NCBI RefSeq assembly: GCF_021311115.1
Contig: NZ_JAJTNP010000002.1
Span: 558,001-622,000, forward strand
DNA: 64,000 nt
Direction of reading: 5' to 3'
Source of the DNA: Chryseobacterium gwangjuense
GTDB lineage: Bacteria; Bacteroidota; Bacteroidia; Flavobacteriales; Weeksellaceae
The translations under genes and the position numbers were made by a program. A model generated the notes under the pieces. That model searched no databases, was not told the origin of the DNA, and saw only the letters and a program-made list of their open reading frames with translations. Shown here one piece after another: positions 60,594 through 64,000 of this stretch (position 1 is the stretch's first letter; each line of letters starts with the position of its first letter).

Positions 60594-60601
60594 CAAATTT
60601 A
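60594..60601 (-). promoter_or_regulatory. Minus-7 box of the nitroreductase-nadB-nadC operon, 4 nt before the start
   Basis: On the minus strand this reads TAAATTTG, then TAAG, then ATG. Confidence 0.55.
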
Positions 60602-60640
60602 ATAATTGGAGGTGAGAAAATGGATTTAAAAGACAAAAAA

Positions 60641-60671
60641 TAAGGATTACTTCAAATTGAAATAATCCTTA
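60641..60671 (-). terminator. Terminator of the L-type lectin surface protein gene
   Basis: TAAGGATTA (60641-60649) and TAATCCTTA (60663-60671), with an inner TTC/GAA pairing. On the minus strand it is followed by TTTTTT. Confidence 0.8.
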
Positions 60672-60694
60672 CTTTAAGATATAGATAATGGTTA

Positions 60695-62686
60695 TTATTC
60701 TCTATTTTTTACGAGTACCCATCCAGAATATTTGAAAGGTCTACTTTTCTTGTCGTTTTCATTCCATGTTACAGAATACCAGTAGCTTCCCGTAGGAACT
60801 CTTCTTCCAAGGGTTGTTCCGTCCCATTTGTAGTTGTTTGATTTGTCTCCTTGGTGGATTTTTACTCCGTATCTGTCGAATACACTGAACACAAGGTTCT
60901 GCTTATGTGCTAACGCAGAATAATCAATTACATCATTTACTCCGTCTCCGTTAGGTGTAATTACATTAATCAGATTAGGGACAACAACGTCTATTACAAT
61001 AGGTTCGCAATCATAAGCATCTTTTACATAGACGGTATTGTCACCTCTTGGTATGTTATTGAAAACATTAGAATCCTGCCAGTTGATGTTGTCTATGGAA
61101 TATTTGTAAGGAGCTGTTCCTCCTGTCGCATAGATCGTAATGGTATTATAGGTAATATCAATACTTGAAACAACAGGTTGTTCTGAAGGGAATACTTTTA
61201 CTGTTTGTTTTGTCCAGCATTCACCAGTTTTTAATTTTACCCAATATGTGCCTACCGTTACACCCGAAATCGACTGTGTTGTTGCACCTGTGCTCCACTG
61301 ATATCCATCAAAATCAGGACCTGCATCTAATGTTGTTTTGTCTTCGAAGCAGATAATTTTGTTTTTTAACACTTTTGAGAAGTTAGGAGGAAATACTTCA
61401 AGGGTAATTTTTGCAATTTCAGAACATTCGTAAATGTTGCTTACCGTTACATATACTACACCGTTTGGTGCAACATAGTGATCAGGATTTAAAATTTCAT
61501 TCGTTCCGTTTTGTGCATCAGTTAATGAAGGGTAATATTTTTTAGTAACACCTGAGGTAGTGGTTACTGGTGCTGTTGTCAAATTGAAAAGCCCTGTTGC
61601 AGTATTGTCTTCAAGGAAACAAGATCTTAAGGTAGCATTGGTTACACTTACTGTAGGTGCAACGTTTAAGGTGATTTTCGCGTCATTATTATCACACAAT
61701 ACTGAGGTAGGATCTTTTATCACTACTGAAATACTTGTCGTTGCGTTATATTGAAAATGAGTAGGATTGGCAATTGGAGTTCCGCTTCCTGTAACATAGT
61801 ATGTGAAAGTATAATTTGCAGGAGTTGCTGTAAACTGAGAGTTCAATGATGTTAAATCAATAGTTGAGGTCCCTGTAGAATCCGGGCAAATAGTTTTGGT
61901 AATTGTAGTTGCTATTAATGGAATCTTATCTACATATACTTTTACATTTTTAATAGAATGTCTTGATCTAGCACCTCCGGTTGAAGCTGAGAATCCAAAA
62001 TATCCGACAGTCATTGCAGCTGCAGCACCTGAAGGAGCAAAAGACTGGTTACAGATTAATGTACCGTCAAGAGTTATTTTTACAATCCAGTTGGCAGGAG
62101 CGGCAGGATCTACTTCTCCTGTTACTTCAACATGTTTATAGGTTGCTCCTCTGAAATTTTGAGTAGGGTTAAGATCGGCCGAGTGAAAAGAACTTCCGGG
62201 AGTATTAAAATATTCAACATTATTACTATCCGTTGTATTGGCAACCTGTCCGTAAGCTACATGTATCTTACTCATTTGAGCCGTGGTTGTATTGTTGTAA
62301 GTATCAAACCCGACAATAAACCCGACTGCATTTTGTGAAACTCCGATTCCGGAACCTAATACACTAGCTACAGGAGGATTCGCCAGATACCAGAATGCAA
62401 TACCGTCTCCGTTATAACTTTGGGGTGAATCTATCCTGAAATCGAACTCTACTCTCCATTTGTCACAGTATTTTAAGTTAATGGGTTCGTTTAATCGTAT
62501 AGACCCGGATTGATTGTTAAGATCCGGTGTAAGCTGAATAAAATCTGTATTGACTACGGTAGGGGAGACCATCGTCCATCCTGTCGTATTTACAGGGTTT
62601 CCTGCTAGCTGATACGTTTGAGCAGATACTTTCTGAGGAATTATTGAAAGAAAGGCTAAACAGCCTAAAAGTAGAAATTTTTTCAT
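60695..62686 (-). CDS. Secreted L-type lectin-domain protein with T9SS type B sorting domain
   Basis: A 663-residue extracellular protein. The signal peptide (about 1-23, MKKFLLLGCLAFLSIIPQKV) is followed by a legume-lectin-like domain (about 24-255; FRIDSPQSYNGDGIAFWYLA, then NAVGFIVGFDTYNN). Ig-like modules of about 85 residues come next, then a SprB-type repeat segment (DAGPDFDGYQWSTGATTQSI, GTAPYKYSIDNINWQDSN) and the type B C-terminal domain (ITPNGDGVNDVIDYSAL, then YWYSVTWNENDKKS). The type B domain directs secretion by the gliding-associated type IX system. It is a paralogue of the next gene. ATG 62686 is chosen because it begins the signal peptide. Confidence 0.9.
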   Translation of the reverse strand: MKKFLLLGCLAFLSIIPQKVSAQTYQLAGNPVNTTGWTMVSPTVVNTDFIQLTPDLNNQSGSIRLNEPINLKYCDKWRVEFDFRIDSPQSYNGDGIAFWYLANPPVASVLGSGIGVSQNAVGFIVGFDTYNNTTTAQMSKIHVAYGQVANTTDSNNVEYFNTPGSSFHSADLNPTQNFRGATYKHVEVTGEVDPAAPANWIVKITLDGTLICNQSFAPSGAAAAMTVGYFGFSASTGGARSRHSIKNVKVYVDKIPLIATTITKTICPDSTGTSTIDLTSLNSQFTATPANYTFTYYVTGSGTPIANPTHFQYNATTSISVVIKDPTSVLCDNNDAKITLNVAPTVSVTNATLRSCFLEDNTATGLFNLTTAPVTTTSGVTKKYYPSLTDAQNGTNEILNPDHYVAPNGVVYVTVSNIYECSEIAKITLEVFPPNFSKVLKNKIICFEDKTTLDAGPDFDGYQWSTGATTQSISGVTVGTYWVKLKTGECWTKQTVKVFPSEQPVVSSIDITYNTITIYATGGTAPYKYSIDNINWQDSNVFNNIPRGDNTVYVKDAYDCEPIVIDVVVPNLINVITPNGDGVNDVIDYSALAHKQNLVFSVFDRYGVKIHQGDKSNNYKWDGTTLGRRVPTGSYWYSVTWNENDKKSRPFKYSGWVLVKNRE

Positions 62687-62737
62687 ATGCTGAATGCTAT
62701 TTTTGAGGGGGATTTTAAAACTATTTTCAGAATAAAA

Positions 62738-62757
62738 GGGCACCCCAAAAGATGCCC
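62738..62757 (-). terminator. Terminator of the second T9SS surface protein gene
   Basis: GGGCA (62738-62742) and TGCCC (62753-62757), extended inward by two pairs in the minus-strand RNA, followed by TTTTATT. Confidence 0.75.
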
Positions 62758-62764
62758 AAAAAAA

Positions 62765-64000
62765 TTATTCTCTATTTTTTACCAATACCCATCCGTTATA
62801 CTTTGTTTGAGTATTGTTTTTATCATTTTCATTCCAAGAAATGCTAAACCAGTAAGTTCCTGTGGTTAGTTTTTTGCCACCTGAAGTTCCGTCCCATTTG
62901 TAATTTCTTGTTTTGTCGGCTTCAAATTTTTTGTTGCCGTATCTGTCATATACTATAAAGTTTAAATTCTTTTTATAAGCCAAAGCGCTATAGTCTATGA
63001 AGTCATTGATGTTATCTCCGTTTGGAGTAATTGCATTAATTAAATTGGGAACAGTTACCTGTATTTGTACGGGTTCACAATTATAAAAATCTTTTACAAA
63101 AATTTTATTTTCTCCTCTTGGAAGACCTGTAAATACATTAGAATCCTGCCATTTAATACCGTCTAAAGAATATTGGTAAGGAGCACGTCCTCCAGAAACA
63201 TTTACAGTGATGGTATTGTTTACAATATCTAAACTTGTAATTACAGGGTCTGTTGCAGCATTTACCCTTACAATTTGTTTAGTAATACAGTTTCCGGTTT
63301 TTAGTTTTACCCAATATAGTCCTACTACAACATTTTGAATTGTTTGTGAAGTTTCACCTGTGCTCCATTCATAACTTGCAAATCCTGGACCTGCATCCAA
63401 TGTTGTTTTGTCATCAATACAGATGGTTTTGTCTTTAAGAACAGAAGAAGTTACAGGCGCTATTACCGTTAATCTTATTTTCTTGATAATATAACAAGAA
63501 TTTTGTCCTTTTATCCTTACATATACTTCTCCATTTCCTGATACATAAGCTGTTGGATTTGCAATCGGGTTGGTTTCGTTCAGAGCATCAGTTAATGTAA
63601 TATAATATTTTTTTGCAATACCTGCTTCAGTTGAAACATTTGCTGTTCCTAAATTGAAAGTAGCTGTAGCTGGATTTTCCTCAATGAAACAAGATTGTAA
63701 TGAAGCATCATTAGAGACTGGCAAAGGAAGGAAGCTTAATGTGATTTCCGCATTTCCTGTACAGCCTTGAGGAGTTGTAACCTTTACATATACTTTTCCC
63801 GGTGCTGAAACATAAGCATTAGGAGTAGTGATTTCGTTTACACCTGCCGTTAAATCTGCTAATGTTCTGTAATATTTTTTTACGACACCAGGTACACCTG
63901 TTACAGGTGCGTTGTTTAGATTGAAGGTTGCTGTAGTTGCATTGTTGTTATTACACTCGCTCAACGTGACATTGTTTGCCGTAAATGGAGATAATGTAAG
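62765..64000 (-). CDS. T9SS type B surface protein, C-terminal part (cut by window edge)
   Basis: The open frame runs from its stop at 62765 to the right edge, at least 411 residues, with no start inside the window. The visible part consists of tandem Ig-like modules of about 85 residues (SECNNNNATTATFNLNNAPV, SCFIEENPATATFNLGTANV), then the same segment as its neighbour: DDKTTLDAGPGFASYEWSTG, GRAPYQYSLDGIKWQDSNVF, and the type B sorting domain (ITPNGDNINDFIDYSALAYK, ending VLVKNRE). The C-terminal 220 or so residues are strikingly similar to the adjacent gene, so the two are a tandem duplication. A terminator separates them. Confidence 0.88.
   Translation of the reverse strand, partial: LTLSPFTANNVTLSECNNNNATTATFNLNNAPVTGVPGVVKKYYRTLADLTAGVNEITTPNAYVSAPGKVYVKVTTPQGCTGNAEITLSFLPLPVSNDASLQSCFIEENPATATFNLGTANVSTEAGIAKKYYITLTDALNETNPIANPTAYVSGNGEVYVRIKGQNSCYIIKKIRLTVIAPVTSSVLKDKTICIDDKTTLDAGPGFASYEWSTGETSQTIQNVVVGLYWVKLKTGNCITKQIVRVNAATDPVITSLDIVNNTITVNVSGGRAPYQYSLDGIKWQDSNVFTGLPRGENKIFVKDFYNCEPVQIQVTVPNLINAITPNGDNINDFIDYSALAYKKNLNFIVYDRYGNKKFEADKTRNYKWDGTSGGKKLTTGTYWFSISWNENDKNNTQTKYNGWVLVKNRE

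Noticed and set aside
1..64000. tRNA genes, rRNA, CRISPR arrays, prophage or transposase genes
   Set aside because: I looked in every intergenic region on both strands and saw no cloverleaf with CCA end, regular repeat array, integrase or transposase frame. A tRNA scan would settle the first.

Overview
This AT-rich window comes from a flavobacterium, most likely Chryseobacterium or a close relative in the Weeksellaceae. The evidence is a set of Bacteroidota-typical genes (DUF4271, DUF4293 and DUF4296 proteins, an exosortase F pair, type IX secretion type B sorting domains, an RprXY-like two-component system, Tgt without its zinc cysteines, Rho with a long disordered insert), the almost complete absence of Shine-Dalgarno sequences, and repeated TAnnTTTG minus-7 promoter boxes. 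I see no rRNA, tRNA, CRISPR array, prophage or transposase gene. The window looks like ordinary chromosome, with no obvious foreign island.

Layout. 1-5.0 kb: glycyl-tRNA synthetase (cut by the window edge), a small exported protein, TruC, PyrD and a DUF445 membrane protein. 5.1-7.7 kb: MsrB, an L,D-transpeptidase-like protein and a TlpA-type thioredoxin. 7.8-11.5 kb: a four-gene operon (TetR regulator, FadI-like thiolase, hotdog thioesterase, FabF) behind a perfect inverted-repeat operator. 11.7-19.4 kb: OsmC, an AraC regulator, and a metal-associated locus (TonB receptor carrying two N-terminal HMA domains, a Cys/His-rich exported protein, a lipoprotein with three His/Cys repeats) next to a two-component system. 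19.6-28.2 kb: SRPBCC protein, oligopeptidase B, HemD/DUF4271, then the glycosyltransferase-DUF4296-Tgt-LptF/G operon and BirA. 28.3-33.0 kb: RsfS-FtsH, then LUD-CdsA-Psd. 33.0-40.8 kb: DUF1801, ABC exporter, M28 peptidase, DUF4293, Rho, an unknown exported protein, SodA. 40.8-47.2 kb: a secreted EEP nuclease divergent from a TonB receptor plus DUF5689 lipoprotein. 47.3-51.1 kb: DUF6702, LOG-family protein, MurU-like, RapZ C-domain and AmgK-like genes. 51.1-57.3 kb: exosortase F and partner, CDF transporter, Asd, a four-helix membrane protein and a TonB receptor. 57.4-64.0 kb: NadC-NadB-nitroreductase operon and two tandem T9SS-exported surface proteins, the second cut by the window edge.

The most interesting biology: (1) AmgK-like, RapZ-C and MurU-like genes side by side, suggesting peptidoglycan amino-sugar recycling with a RapZ-C sensor outside its known sRNA context; (2) the EEP nuclease/TonB/DUF5689 set, a candidate nucleic-acid or phosphoester uptake system; (3) the HMA-TonB metal locus with the unexplained NPPHGxPGHxC repeat; (4) the TetR-controlled thiolase/thioesterase/FabF operon. 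In the DNA itself there are at least five families of intergenic palindromic repeats, two of them seen in more than one copy, a 73-nt structured element upstream of truC, and several genes whose minus-7 box lies only 4-5 nt before the start codon, which predicts leaderless mRNAs.
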